Origin: an uncultured Methanolobus sp.
GTDB lineage: Archaea; Halobacteriota; Methanosarcinia; Methanosarcinales; Methanosarcinaceae
Reading direction: 5' to 3'
DNA: 64,000 bases
Assembly: GCF_963667555.1 (NCBI RefSeq)
Contig: NZ_OY763421.1
Coordinates: 2,373,562 to 2,437,561 of the forward strand
Shown: piece by piece, positions 44,298-52,893 of the stretch
How positions within the stretch are numbered: the stretch's first letter is position 1
How the letters are laid out: each line of letters begins with the position of its first letter
Position numbers and translations under genes: made by a program
The notes under the pieces: generated by a model
What the model was told of the DNA's origin: nothing
Database searches by the model: none
What the model saw: only the letters and a program-made list of their open reading frames with translations

Positions 44298-44660
44298 ATG
44301 ATAAATCTCGATGAACTCAAATATGACAATGGTCTTATCCAGGCCATCGCACAGGACAGCAATACCAAAGAAGTGCTCATGTGCGCCTTCATGAACCGGG
44401 AAGCTCTTGAGAGAACAATCGAAACTGGTATCGCCCATTACTGGAGCCGCAGCAGGCAGAGTCTCTGGAAGAAGGGAGAAAGTTCAGGTCACACACAAAG
44501 GATCGTTGAGATTCGCATTGACTGTGACATGGATGCCATACTTATGCTTGTTGAACAGGAAGGCGGAGCATGTCACACCGGATTCCGTTCATGCTTCTAC
44601 AGAACAATTGACGGAAAGGAAGTCGGAGAGAAGGTTTTCGATCCTGAAGACGTTTACTGA
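44298..44660 (+). CDS. hisI: Phosphoribosyl-AMP cyclohydrolase
   Basis: 120 aa, the single-function archaeal form without His[22 protein letters not shown] carries the substrate motif, and [21 protein letters not shown] the three Asp (Mg) and the Cys (Zn) ligands. Third step of histidine synthesis. ATG 44298 is preceded by GTGGTG. The gene stands alone, 31 kb from hisGAB and 16 kb from hisH. Confidence 0.93.
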   Translation: MINLDELKYDNGLIQAIAQDSNTKEVLMCAFMNREALERTIETGIAHYWSRSRQSLWKKGESSGHTQRIVEIRIDCDMDAILMLVEQEGGACHTGFRSCFYRTIDGKEVGEKVFDPEDVY

Positions 44661-44771
44661 AACCAAATAATGCTGAATCGACTGCTAATACCAACAGCAG
44701 TTACTCTTTTTTGTGCCGCCTGACGCAGAGTGGCAATATAATATTATAGAATCAACAGCTTATTCGTAATT

Positions 44772-46613
44772 ATGGAAGAGAGTTCACAGAACAGACAAAT
44801 AATAGTTCCTGATACCAGTGCGGTCATAGACGGGATCCTTTCCGCAAGGATACGTGATGATGGACTCAGGGATGTAGATATCTACGTACCTGAAGCGGTC
44901 ATGGCTGAGCTGGAAGCCCAGGCAAACCGCGGGCTTGAGATAGGATACAAAGGCCTTGAAGAGGTACAGGAACTCCAGAGATTCGCTGAGACCGGCGATA
45001 TCAGATTATTTTTTACAGGCGTCAGACCTAATTCTGACCAGGTCAAACTTGCAAAGGGCGGAGAGATAGATGCCCTTATCAGAGAGACTGCAGTTGAACT
45101 TAAAGCTAAATTTGTCACAGGGGACAGGGTTCAGTCACTTGTTGCAAAGGCAAAAGGACTTGATGTTGAATTTGTCAAGCCTCCCATGGAAGAGTTCGGA
45201 CCCCTTCTTATTGATGAGTTCTTCACACCTGACACAATGTCGGTGCACCTGAAACACAAAGTTTCCCCTATGGCAAAGAGAGGTTCCATTGGAAATGTGC
45301 AGTACATGAAGATAAGAGATGAGCCATGCACGTACCAGGAACTGAAATTGATTTCCCGGGAACTGCTTGACAGGGCTCGCTCTGATCAGGAATCATTCAC
45401 TGAAATGTCATTTAGCGGTGCAACGGTACTTCAGATAAGGAATATGAGGATAGCAATTTCCACACCTCCGTTCTCTGATGATGTTGAGATAACAATTGTA
45501 AGACCGGTTGCATCTGTATCACTGGAAGAGTATCGCCTGAGCGATGTGCTTAAGGAGAGAATAAGAACCCAGAGAGGAATTCTTATCGCCGGTCCGCCTG
45601 GTGCGGGAAAATCCACTTTTGCAGCAGGTGTGGCGATATACCTGAAAGACAAGGGATTTGTGGTCAAGACCATGGAATCTCCACGTGACCTACAGGTTCC
45701 TGATGAGATCACACAATACGCACCTCTTGAAGGTAGTCTTGAGAACACTGCGGATGTGCTGCTGCTTGTGCGTCCTGATTATACTATCTATGATGAGGTG
45801 CGCAAAACAAAGGACTTCGAGACCTTTGCCGACATGAGACTTGCCGGTGTGGGTATGTTGGGAGTTGTCCATGCAAACCGCGCAGTAGACGCTATCCAGA
45901 GACTTATCGGCAGGGTGGAGCTTGGTGTTATCCCGCAGGTAGTAGATACTGTTATTTTCATCGACAAGGGAGAGATTGCAAAAGTACAGGTGCTTCAATT
46001 CACTGTGAAGGTTCCTGCCGGAATGATGGAGCAGGATCTTGCAAGACCTGTAATTCTTATTTCAGACCTTGAGACCGGCAAGAGCGAGTTTGAGATATAT
46101 ACTTACGGTGAACAGGTTGTAGTTATGCCTCTTGGCAGCGAACAGCAGAGAAGTCCTTCATGGAAACTTGCAGAAGGAGAGGTCAAGGATTACATCAGCA
46201 ACTACGCCAGCGGTCCGGTAGAAGTGGAAATGGTTGCGGATAACCGCGCTTTTGTTCGCATAAGGGACAAGGATATGCCAAGGGTTATCGGCAAGGGTGG
46301 AAAGACCATTGATGATATTGAAAGGTCACTGGGAATCCATATTGATGTACGTAAGTTCGAGGATGGAGAGGAGCGCAGACCTCGTGAAAAGAAGGAACAC
46401 CACCCTATTATCGAGCGCAGCAGAAAGCATGTTATACTCAATGTCCCTGAGGCTGCAACGAGAGATGTTGAGGTCTACGCAGGTGAAGGATTCCTGTTCT
46501 CTGCAACTGTTGGCAGACATGGAGATATCAAGGTGAGGGCTGATTCTGAGATCTCACATGATATTATGTACGCCTTGCAGGAAGGCGAGGTCATCTGGGT
46601 AAAAGAGATCTGA
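44772..46613 (+). CDS. PIN-domain/KH-domain AAA-type ATPase (PilT-N/VapC family)
   Basis: 613 aa. N-terminal PIN domain (residues 10-140: VPDTSAVIDGILSAR, DALIRETA, FVTGDRVQS) with the Asp/Glu metal residues of an RNase. Then a hexameric secretion-type ATPase: Walker A GPPGAGKSTFAAG, Walker B-like VLLLVRPDYTIYDEV, and HANRAVDAIQRL. A KH RNA-binding domain near residues 495-535 (RVIGKGGKTIDDIERSLGI) follows. This family is widespread in archaea; the natural substrate is not known, RNA handling is likely. Confidence 0.9.
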   Translation: MEESSQNRQIIVPDTSAVIDGILSARIRDDGLRDVDIYVPEAVMAELEAQANRGLEIGYKGLEEVQELQRFAETGDIRLFFTGVRPNSDQVKLAKGGEIDALIRETAVELKAKFVTGDRVQSLVAKAKGLDVEFVKPPMEEFGPLLIDEFFTPDTMSVHLKHKVSPMAKRGSIGNVQYMKIRDEPCTYQELKLISRELLDRARSDQESFTEMSFSGATVLQIRNMRIAISTPPFSDDVEITIVRPVASVSLEEYRLSDVLKERIRTQRGILIAGPPGAGKSTFAAGVAIYLKDKGFVVKTMESPRDLQVPDEITQYAPLEGSLENTADVLLLVRPDYTIYDEVRKTKDFETFADMRLAGVGMLGVVHANRAVDAIQRLIGRVELGVIPQVVDTVIFIDKGEIAKVQVLQFTVKVPAGMMEQDLARPVILISDLETGKSEFEIYTYGEQVVVMPLGSEQQRSPSWKLAEGEVKDYISNYASGPVEVEMVADNRAFVRIRDKDMPRVIGKGGKTIDDIERSLGIHIDVRKFEDGEERRPREKKEHHPIIERSRKHVILNVPEAATRDVEVYAGEGFLFSATVGRHGDIKVRADSEISHDIMYALQEGEVIWVKEI

Positions 46614-46738
46614 TGACGCTGTCATCATCTATCTTTTCTTTTTTATTGATATTTTTATTCTCAATTAACTGATCCAACAATGAACCAGTACCAGTTCAAA
46701 ACCTATTTATATTCAAAAATAATTAATTTTTAGTTAGA

Positions 46739-48967
46739 ATGGATGTTGACATAAAACGTGGCTATGAGATTCTCCCGGACAACAGTATCATATTTGGGAT
46801 AAGGATCACCAATAATACAGAGACTGTTATTTCTGACGTGCAGGTTATCCTTGATTGTAATGAATCGATCTTCCAGTTACAGGAAGACAGAGTCCTGAAA
46901 CTGGGCGACATTCAGCCAACCATTGCCAAAACTGCTAAATTCACATTGAAACCTGTAACATGCGTTCATAATGAGACCATCAAAGCGAGTATAATATACC
47001 ATGATGCAAACCGGGAAAAGCATATGGCTGCCGTGCAGTCAAAGGAAGTTCACTGTATCTGTCCTTTCCTGCGTCCAAAAGCGATCACGAAAAATGAATT
47101 TTTTCAACTATCTGCTGCCTGTTATTCCACTGATACAGGTATGAATTTTGAAGGAATAGATGCAAAGAAACTGACATCATTCCTGATGCGTGCCTGTGCA
47201 AGAGGTCTCAATACCGTAGACGGATACACTGTTGCAGAAGGAAAAGTGATCCATCTTTCGGGCAGATCTGATGACAATACCCGTTATATGCTTACAGCCC
47301 TGCTAAAAGAGAATGAAGGACTTACGCAGATGATGTTCAGGGCAGCTTCTGATAAAAGACCTGGATTGGATGGTTTTCTCAACGAGGTCGTGTCAGAGGT
47401 CAAACGTCTTGTTAATACCGTTAATTCTGCAAAAGATATCGGTTTCATCAAAAATGAACTGGTTACCAGTATAATGGATACTGTGGTTCCGAGAAATAGA
47501 AATAGATCAGGGGATGCCAACAGTGGCTTTTCAACAGATGTCCAAAATACAGGAATGCAGAAAGCCAGTTCAAACATTCCCGGCGAAAATGATCAAAATC
47601 ACCAAAATCGTGTGAATGCTGATGTTGCCAGAATGTATGACTCATATTTAAAAGAGGTAGAAAATAAACCGGAAATGATAATAAGTGACGATGCAGAATC
47701 AACCGCTTCTTACCCACCGGACCTTTTTACTTCGGACAGAAAAATAGGACCTTTTCAGGACATTGTTACCACCAGAAAAAGAAAAAGAATATTTAGTGCA
47801 CCTAAAAGATCAAAGAAAGAAATATTGAAGCAGTTTTTTGTCATTGCTGTTCTGATGGTAAGTGCTGCGTACCTGTTACAAAATTTTGGAATAGGATTCC
47901 TTATAGGAGAAGAGTACAGTTCCTCTTCGTCCGCATCTGCAGAAAATGTTGTTATTATTTTTTATAATGCGATAAATGAAGGTGATTTCACCACTGCTTT
48001 CAAACTCTGCCAGGGACAGGATTTCCTTGTGCCTGCAAGTGTCCAGATGATATTCAATAACAATGGAATAGAAGCAGGCGGTATTAAAGAATTCAATATC
48101 GTGTCAACAACTGTTGAAGATGACATTGCGGTAATTGAAAGCAATTGTACCGCAGTTACCTTTAATATTATGGGTAAGGAGAACGAACCGAAGATCATTG
48201 ACGTGTATTTCCAGTTACAGAAAAGCGGATCAAACTGGATGATCACAGGAATAGCATTTGACCAGCCTTACGAGATAGTAAGCGAGGTACCTACTGATCT
48301 AGCTATTGTCAGTACTGGCAAACAGGCTACACAGGAAGTCTCATCAAACCTGATGGTCAAGACAATTGAAGGAGTACGAGCTAAGAACTCAGCAGATGAC
48401 ATGTCCAGTACAGTTGATCTGTTGAAACTAAAGGTTGGATTGAATGTTGGCAGTAAACCTGTTGATATGAGCAATGTTGTGATATCAATAACGGACGGAA
48501 CAACTTCAAATAATCTAATATATGCAGGAAACCAAAAATCATACGCAAGTGCAGGGAATTCTGATGGATATATGGATTCATTCAGCTATTCTGCATCAAC
48601 TAACCTTGTGACACTTCTGACAGGAACTACTTCAACAAGTAACGCCATGTTCAAAAATTCAGACCATTATTACACAGTTGAAGTCATCCGTGATGAGGAT
48701 GCAACATTTTCTCAGAGCAATCCTGTAATGAATACTGGTGATCTCATCACTGTTTTTATTGCAACAACATCTGATAGTGCAGCATCTAGAGGTTACTCAT
48801 ATATAGGTACTACAGAAATTTCAAGCTTGAAAAGCTCAGAACTTGATCTGGTTCCGCGAACAACTGTGAACATTGTCCTGACCCCTGAGTCAGGTGCAGC
48901 AACCACTGCAGACTTTGTATCTCCGTCCTCATATGGGGTAAAGGAGACCGTACAATTGTATCCGTGA
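46739..48967 (+). CDS. Transmembrane protein with C-terminal archaellin-like domain
   Basis: 742 aa. The N-terminus (about 1-110) has an Ig-like fold (IIFGIRITNNTETVISDVQVIL); residues 110-245 form a helical, unrecognised domain, followed by an Asn/Ser/Lys-rich linker. One membrane span lies at about 366-385 (FFVIAVLMVSAAYLL). Outside are an NTF2-like segment (VVIIFYNAINEGDFTTAF, about 402-520) and a domain matching archaellins: QEVSSNLMVKTIEGVRA, then LLKLKVGLNVGSKPVDMSNVVISITDG, PVMNTGDLITVFI and FVSPSSYGVKETVQLYP. There is no class III signal peptide, so it cannot be a normal filament subunit. Several Gly/Ser-rich turns. Confidence 0.7.
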   Translation: MDVDIKRGYEILPDNSIIFGIRITNNTETVISDVQVILDCNESIFQLQEDRVLKLGDIQPTIAKTAKFTLKPVTCVHNETIKASIIYHDANREKHMAAVQSKEVHCICPFLRPKAITKNEFFQLSAACYSTDTGMNFEGIDAKKLTSFLMRACARGLNTVDGYTVAEGKVIHLSGRSDDNTRYMLTALLKENEGLTQMMFRAASDKRPGLDGFLNEVVSEVKRLVNTVNSAKDIGFIKNELVTSIMDTVVPRNRNRSGDANSGFSTDVQNTGMQKASSNIPGENDQNHQNRVNADVARMYDSYLKEVENKPEMIISDDAESTASYPPDLFTSDRKIGPFQDIVTTRKRKRIFSAPKRSKKEILKQFFVIAVLMVSAAYLLQNFGIGFLIGEEYSSSSSASAENVVIIFYNAINEGDFTTAFKLCQGQDFLVPASVQMIFNNNGIEAGGIKEFNIVSTTVEDDIAVIESNCTAVTFNIMGKENEPKIIDVYFQLQKSGSNWMITGIAFDQPYEIVSEVPTDLAIVSTGKQATQEVSSNLMVKTIEGVRAKNSADDMSSTVDLLKLKVGLNVGSKPVDMSNVVISITDGTTSNNLIYAGNQKSYASAGNSDGYMDSFSYSASTNLVTLLTGTTSTSNAMFKNSDHYYTVEVIRDEDATFSQSNPVMNTGDLITVFIATTSDSAASRGYSYIGTTEISSLKSSELDLVPRTTVNIVLTPESGAATTADFVSPSSYGVKETVQLYP

Positions 48968-49067
48968 ATTATCCGAGAAGAAGTTATATGGGTGAAATAG
49001 ATAGGCAGGACTTGTAAACTGGTATACTCTGTTTTAGATTTAGAAAAAGGTAATAAAAACTGATTTC

Positions 49068-49514
49068 TTAAGACAATTCCTGTCCGGTAATTCTTTCAAG
49101 AAAATGCCGGTTCAACCTGTCCTCATAGTAGTTCCAGTCAAGATAAACTGACATGATGCGGCACTCAACATCAACACGCAGATTCTCATCCCTTGAAAAT
49201 ATGGTAACGTTCGGTCTTATTACCTCAAAGCTAAGGACGGGACTTGCATCATTTACCACGAGAAGGTCCAGTTTATCACTTCTCAGCAGGTCGGAAAGCT
49301 CATTTATCAGGTCAATTCGTTTGTAGATCCTTTCTTTTTCTGTAAGAGTCTCAGAAAGATAAACACCGATATCCACATCACTTAACGGACCTGCCGTGTC
49401 CTCTGCCACTGAACCAAAAAGGTAGGCAAGCTCAACGGATTCTTCTTTAAGGAAGAATTCTCTCAGAAGAGGAAGAAGTTCTTCTTTGTCAAGAAATGGA
49501 GCTCTTTCTATCAT
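49068..49514 (-). CDS. MntA-like nucleotidyltransferase (orphan antitoxin type)
   Basis: 148 aa. LAYLFGSVAEDTAGPLSDVDIGVYL is the GSxAxG-type nucleotidyltransferase motif with the DxD pair. MntA antitoxins carry the same motif and AMPylate their HEPN partner HepT. No HepT-like gene borders it on either side, so it is either an orphan or works with a partner elsewhere. TATA-like CTTATAAAC at about 49550-49560 precedes it. Confidence 0.75.
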   Translation of the reverse strand: MIERAPFLDKEELLPLLREFFLKEESVELAYLFGSVAEDTAGPLSDVDIGVYLSETLTEKERIYKRIDLINELSDLLRSDKLDLLVVNDASPVLSFEVIRPNVTIFSRDENLRVDVECRIMSVYLDWNYYEDRLNRHFLERITGQELS

Positions 49515-49590
49515 GATAACAACAGCAAAGATGTTCTAAATTTTTCTATGTGTTTATAAGTAATAAAGATTGAGTGATGGTAAGATTGTG

Positions 49591-49625
49591 GGTGACCACA
49601 TTTTACGTGCAATCTTGTGGTCACC
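49591..49625. repeat. GGTGACCACA inverted repeat, copy 1
   Basis: GGTGACCACA (49591-49600), 15-nt spacer, TGTGGTCACC (49616-49625). A second nested pair, AAGATTG/CAATCTT, overlaps it. Upstream of the MntA-like gene. Copies 2 and 3 flank the Fic gene. Confidence 0.75.
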
Positions 49626-49635
49626 TGAGTAGAAG

Positions 49636-49767
49636 TTTACGATAGAGCATTTTTGGGGATTATCGTAAGCAAAATCGTTAACTTGAGGTTAACGATAGAA
49701 CTGACCATTAATCAAGTATATTGATTGCGATTTTAGACTTATCGTTAAATCGTTAAGTTAACGATAG
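49636..49767. repeat. Cluster of TATCGTTAAC-type palindromic sites
   Basis: Six related sites in 130 bp: TTTACGATAG (49636-45), TTATCGTAAG (49660-69), ATCGTTAAC (49674-82) paired with GTTAACGAT (49688-96), ATCGTTAA (49741-48) and the palindrome ATCGTTAAGTTAACGAT (49749-65). The clustering and symmetry look like an operator or iteron array. It lies in the 386-bp gene-free stretch between the MntA-like gene and the zinc-finger gene. Confidence 0.65.
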
Positions 49768-49900
49768 CCCAATGATGGAGACAATTACGCAAATTTACAT
49801 TAATCGATAAATCGGCAAAATCAGATACAAGCGTGTCAGATAAGCGAATATGGAATCTGATATCGTTCCTTTTACAAAAAAAAACGAGGGATGGAGGAAC

Positions 49901-50575
49901 TTAATCGTTTTCTCCGCAGTAACCGCAAACCCCCATCCGTGGGGAATTAACAACGGGAAGCATCATATCCTCACCACATTCATGATCCTTGGAACATTCA
50001 TCGCAATAGAAAGCAAGTTCTTCGTAACTGCATTCAATACATAACTGTGTTGCAGGTTCTCCACACTCCATGCATGCAAAAACAGGAGGCATGTTGCGCG
50101 CCATGAGTACTATTTTTTCTTTCCTTTTGACTCCCAGACTTACTGACAATACCTTCAGTACCAATTCAGTTGTCGAGCCGAAATCATATTCATACATGAA
50201 TTCGAGTCCTTCGGGCAGAACATCCTTCAACTTCACTTTCATATCCCTGCTTCCTTCAGACATAAAAAAAGGATCAGGATGGGAATCGTATGTCTCGCCG
50301 CTGATGCTGAACATACTCAGATGTCCGCAGCATTCCAGCCACTTATCCCTCAGGAACTGGTCCAGGTCTTTCAGAGATGCATTAGCTGATGCATCAAGAT
50401 ACATGCAATATTCTTTCCTGTAAAGACCTTTGACCTGAATGCAATAATATAGCTCTCTGCCAGGAGGATTTTGTTCTTTCCGGACCTTACAGTTCTCAAG
50501 ATGCCTTTTTATGGCAATCTTCCCAAAAACCTCACCACAATAATTACACCTTATACTTTGCTTCACGCTCTTCAT
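49901..50575 (-). CDS. Zinc-finger protein with PRiA4-ORF3-like domain
   Basis: 224 aa. N-terminal zinc finger RCNYCGEVFGKIAIKRHLENC (C2-H-C), a middle domain with YYCIQVKGLYRKEY and FMYEYDFGSTTELVLKVL that resembles the plasmid pRiA4b ORF3-like fold, and a C-terminal double zinc module (CMECGEPATQLCIEC, CDECSKDHECG, CGYCGEND). This combination occurs in methanogens near mobile or defence genes. Role unknown; nucleic-acid binding is likely. Confidence 0.65.
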   Translation of the reverse strand: MKSVKQSIRCNYCGEVFGKIAIKRHLENCKVRKEQNPPGRELYYCIQVKGLYRKEYCMYLDASANASLKDLDQFLRDKWLECCGHLSMFSISGETYDSHPDPFFMSEGSRDMKVKLKDVLPEGLEFMYEYDFGSTTELVLKVLSVSLGVKRKEKIVLMARNMPPVFACMECGEPATQLCIECSYEELAFYCDECSKDHECGEDMMLPVVNSPRMGVCGYCGEND

Positions 50576-50716
50576 CGGACTTGCTCCTCTTCAGTTGTTC
50601 CTTGCCCAGCATGCTACTATTTTGTTAAACCTGAAAGGATAACTTTCTTTTTCGTTAATTATAGAGGTTAACAACTGGAAGGTTTTTCAAACTATGGTTA
50701 TGAGGAGGAAAAGTAA

Positions 50717-50923
50717 AAGGACAGTGAAAAGGGTAGTTGGTGCAACCATCCGCCAAAGGCGGCATCTTCCATCGCTGACGTACTGAAGACTGTTATATTA
50801 GTACCTGCATTGAATAAGGCATATCGTTTACTTCATAAGCTTAAAAATGAAGGAAAAATAGCTCAAAAAGGAATGAAGAAAAGGATAGTTTACGTAAAAA
50901 CAAGTAAATCTTTTTTTGCGTAG
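50717..50923 (+). pseudogene. Remnant of a winged-helix protein (C-terminal part)
   Basis: A frame without start codon reads ALNKAYRLLHKLKNEGKI AQKG and VYVKT toward a stop at 50921-50923, which looks like the recognition helix and wing of a winged-helix DNA-binding protein. The first third is built from the hairpin repeat core (50742-50776), so a repeat seems to have landed in, or fused to, a decayed gene. Confidence 0.35.
50742..50776 (-). repeat. Hairpin repeat core B, copy 1 (reverse)
   Basis: On the minus strand it matches the core of the repeats at 58405 and 60430 (CCGCC-nnn-GGCGG stem then ATGGTTGC), with a few substitutions. Only this 35-bp core is present; the neighbouring parts of the longer element are absent. 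Confidence 0.6.
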
Positions 50924-51082
50924 ATATTTGCGCGCCGTGCATATACGCTGAAAAACAACATAGTTATTTTGGATTAAGTGCGCTACGTTTCCCATATATC
51001 AGGAATCTGAAATATCCTAAAAGAGGCTATTGAATTAGTGTGTGAGATCGCTGGCGTATGAACCTGCATAAATAACTCAGTT

Positions 51083-51640
51083 CTAATCCTTCCCCAACAA
51101 CACAACCTTATTAGGAAACATCTTCGGCCTGCCCGTAACCACAAACCCGGCTTTACCGGCAATCTCAAGCATCTCATCGAATGCCTTTTTTGAAACGTGC
51201 ATCGGCGGCTCGACTATGAGAATCCTGCCATCCATCTTAAGCAGTGAGGACAGTTCCTTGAAGAATCTCTCCTGATCCGGCAGTTCATGAACAACATAGA
51301 AGAGAAAAACAAGGTCAAACTCCCCGGATACTCCTAGCCTGTCACTTTCGCATTTGTGTAGCTCTATGTTCAGTTCTTCCCCTGACAGCCTGATCTTCTC
51401 TTTTACTTTCTGAAGCATGCCTTCCTGAAGATCGACTGCCAGAACACGACCGCTCTTGCCGACCATCCTTCCCATATCCATTGTGAAAAATCCCGGACCG
51501 CAGCCTATTTCCAGAACTTCCATCCCTTCGCTTACATAGGGACTGAGTATCTTCTGCGGGTTCTGCAGCCATCTTCTGAGGCTGCTATCGAGGCTGCCGG
51601 AGCGTTCTACGGGGCATACGTTGGTATTGTCGTGGGACAT
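51083..51640 (-). CDS. Class I SAM-dependent methyltransferase
   Basis: 185 aa. VLEIGCGPGFFTMDMGRMVG is motif I, RVLAVDLQEGML motif II, FDLVFLFYVVHELPDQERFFKEL motif IV-V. Resembles small UbiE/Methyltransf_31-like enzymes of methanogens. Substrate unknown. Opposite strand to Fic; 228 nt separate their starts. Confidence 0.82.
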   Translation of the reverse strand: MSHDNTNVCPVERSGSLDSSLRRWLQNPQKILSPYVSEGMEVLEIGCGPGFFTMDMGRMVGKSGRVLAVDLQEGMLQKVKEKIRLSGEELNIELHKCESDRLGVSGEFDLVFLFYVVHELPDQERFFKELSSLLKMDGRILIVEPPMHVSKKAFDEMLEIAGKAGFVVTGRPKMFPNKVVLLGKD

Positions 51641-51841
51641 GGTTGTGCTCTTATGAGATGCTTGCGGGTAATGTTTTTGTAACTTTTTGGGAAATCTATT
51701 GTAACCTGTTGTAAAGTTGGTGTTCTCATGATAAATAGTCTTTCTATAGAGATTTGGAGGGCAGAGGGCATGAGAATAGTCTGTAGGGTCTTAGGTCTTT
51801 AGAGTATGTAGAGGCAGCTAGGTTTGTGGGTGTATCTGACA

Positions 51842-51877
51842 GGTGACCACAAAAGTGCTATATAGAATGTGGTCACC
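51842..51877. promoter_or_regulatory. GGTGACCACA inverted repeat, copy 2, enclosing the Fic TATA box
   Basis: GGTGACCACA (51842-51), 16-nt spacer, TGTGGTCACC (51868-77). The spacer holds GCTATATAG, which lies about 25 nt before the ATG at 51887 and so fits the TATA box. A protein bound to the arms would block TBP access: a textbook repressor position. Confidence 0.6.
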
Positions 51878-51886
51878 CATTTATAT

Positions 51887-52786
51887 ATGCATATTGAGAA
51901 GAGAAAACAGGGAAACAATACGAAATACTACCTGTCCCATTCCTACCGTGTCGGAAAAAAGACGAAGAAGATACGGCATTACCTGGGCCTGAACCTGAGC
52001 GAAGAGGAGATTGGGGAGCGCAGGGAAGAAGCTGAAGAGGAGATCATGCAGCAGATGCAGGCCAAGACCGACCTGCTGAAGTTCTCGCTTACGAAAAAAG
52101 AGATTGAGAAGCTCAATGAGTACGATAGGGGTGTGGAGATCGTTCACCTTGATGTGGATGGCTGGAAGGCGTTCACGGAGAAATTCGTATTCAATACTAA
52201 CGCTATCGAGGGTTCGACAGTTACCCCGCAAGAGGTGCATGACCTGCTCCTGCACAATGAAGATGCCACGAGTTCCGATGAGCTGGAGGCTCTGAATGTT
52301 GCAAAGACTGTGGAGTTCATACAGAACACGGATGAGGAACTGTCGGTCGAGCTGATACTGAAGCTGCACATGATCTGTTTTGAAGGCTCCAAGAAGTTTG
52401 CCGGAAAACTGCGGGATGTTGAGGTTGTGATACGCAATGCCTATGGAGAGATCGTGCACCGAGGTGTCCCGAGGGATGAGATCAAAAGAGAACTTGTGGA
52501 TATGGCCAGTTGGTACAGGGATAATTCGGATGAGCTTAAACCCCTGGTCCTCGCTGCCCTGATCCACAACCAGTTCGAGTACATCCACCCCTTCGAGGAC
52601 GGCAACGGCAGGGTCGGACGTCTCCTGCTGAACTATGTGCTACTGAAACACGGTTATCCTCCCATCAATATCCTCTTCGAGGACCGCGGCAGGTATTACT
52701 ATTGCCTGCAGCAGTATTCAAAAGAGAACAAGCTTGAGGATACGCTGGAGTTTCTGGTGGAGCAGTATGGGAAGGGGATGGAGTGA
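51887..52786 (+). CDS. Fic-domain protein (AMPylase type)
   Basis: About 299 aa from ATG 51887; the GTG at 51869 lies inside the operator and is less likely. N-terminal basic segment with YLSHSYRVGKKTKKIRHYLG, then an inhibitory-helix-like motif NTNAIEGSTVTPQEV (S/TxxxE/N type), and the Fic core HPFEDGNGRVGRLLLNYVLL with the complete catalytic HxFx(D/E)GNGRxxR. Fic enzymes transfer AMP to target proteins. The N-terminal domain may bind DNA. IR copy 2 encloses its promoter, copy 3 lies after its stop. Confidence 0.88.
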   Translation: MHIEKRKQGNNTKYYLSHSYRVGKKTKKIRHYLGLNLSEEEIGERREEAEEEIMQQMQAKTDLLKFSLTKKEIEKLNEYDRGVEIVHLDVDGWKAFTEKFVFNTNAIEGSTVTPQEVHDLLLHNEDATSSDELEALNVAKTVEFIQNTDEELSVELILKLHMICFEGSKKFAGKLRDVEVVIRNAYGEIVHRGVPRDEIKRELVDMASWYRDNSDELKPLVLAALIHNQFEYIHPFEDGNGRVGRLLLNYVLLKHGYPPINILFEDRGRYYYCLQQYSKENKLEDTLEFLVEQYGKGME

Positions 52787-52793
52787 AGGAGAG

Positions 52794-52828
52794 GGTGACT
52801 ACAAATATTGTGGGTTAGTGTGGTCACC
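52794..52828. repeat. GGTGACCACA inverted repeat, copy 3
   Basis: GGTGACTACA (52794-52803; one mismatch), 15-nt spacer, TGTGGTCACC (52819-28), followed by CTTTTTAAG. It begins 8 nt after the Fic stop codon, so it may also act as the Fic terminator. Confidence 0.7.
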
Positions 52829-52860
52829 TTTTTAAGATCCCTAAGCTCATAATAGGGAAT

Positions 52861-52883
52861 AAATATATACCTTAGGTACCTAA
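52861..52883 (+). promoter_or_regulatory. TATA box and palindromic operator of the restriction-modification cassette
   Basis: AAATATATAC (52861-70) is the TATA box about 25-30 nt before the ATG at 52894. Directly after it is TTAGGTACCTAA (52872-83), a perfect 12-bp palindrome at the expected transcript start, a likely site for the ribbon-helix-helix domain of the methyltransferase. Confidence 0.6.
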
Positions 52884-52893
52884 ATCTTCCCGG

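Larger units (their letters stand above)
50576..51082. other. 507-bp gap with a repeat core and gene remnant
   Basis: Contains the 35-bp repeat core at 50742-50776 and the pseudogene fragment at 50717-50923. From 50924 to 51082 I see only AT-rich sequence and no ORF on either strand. Confidence 0.5.

Noticed and set aside
49636..49767. Replication origin
   Set aside because: Palindrome cluster is suggestive, but no Orc1/Cdc6 or Rep gene is near and no AT-rich unwinding element is clear.
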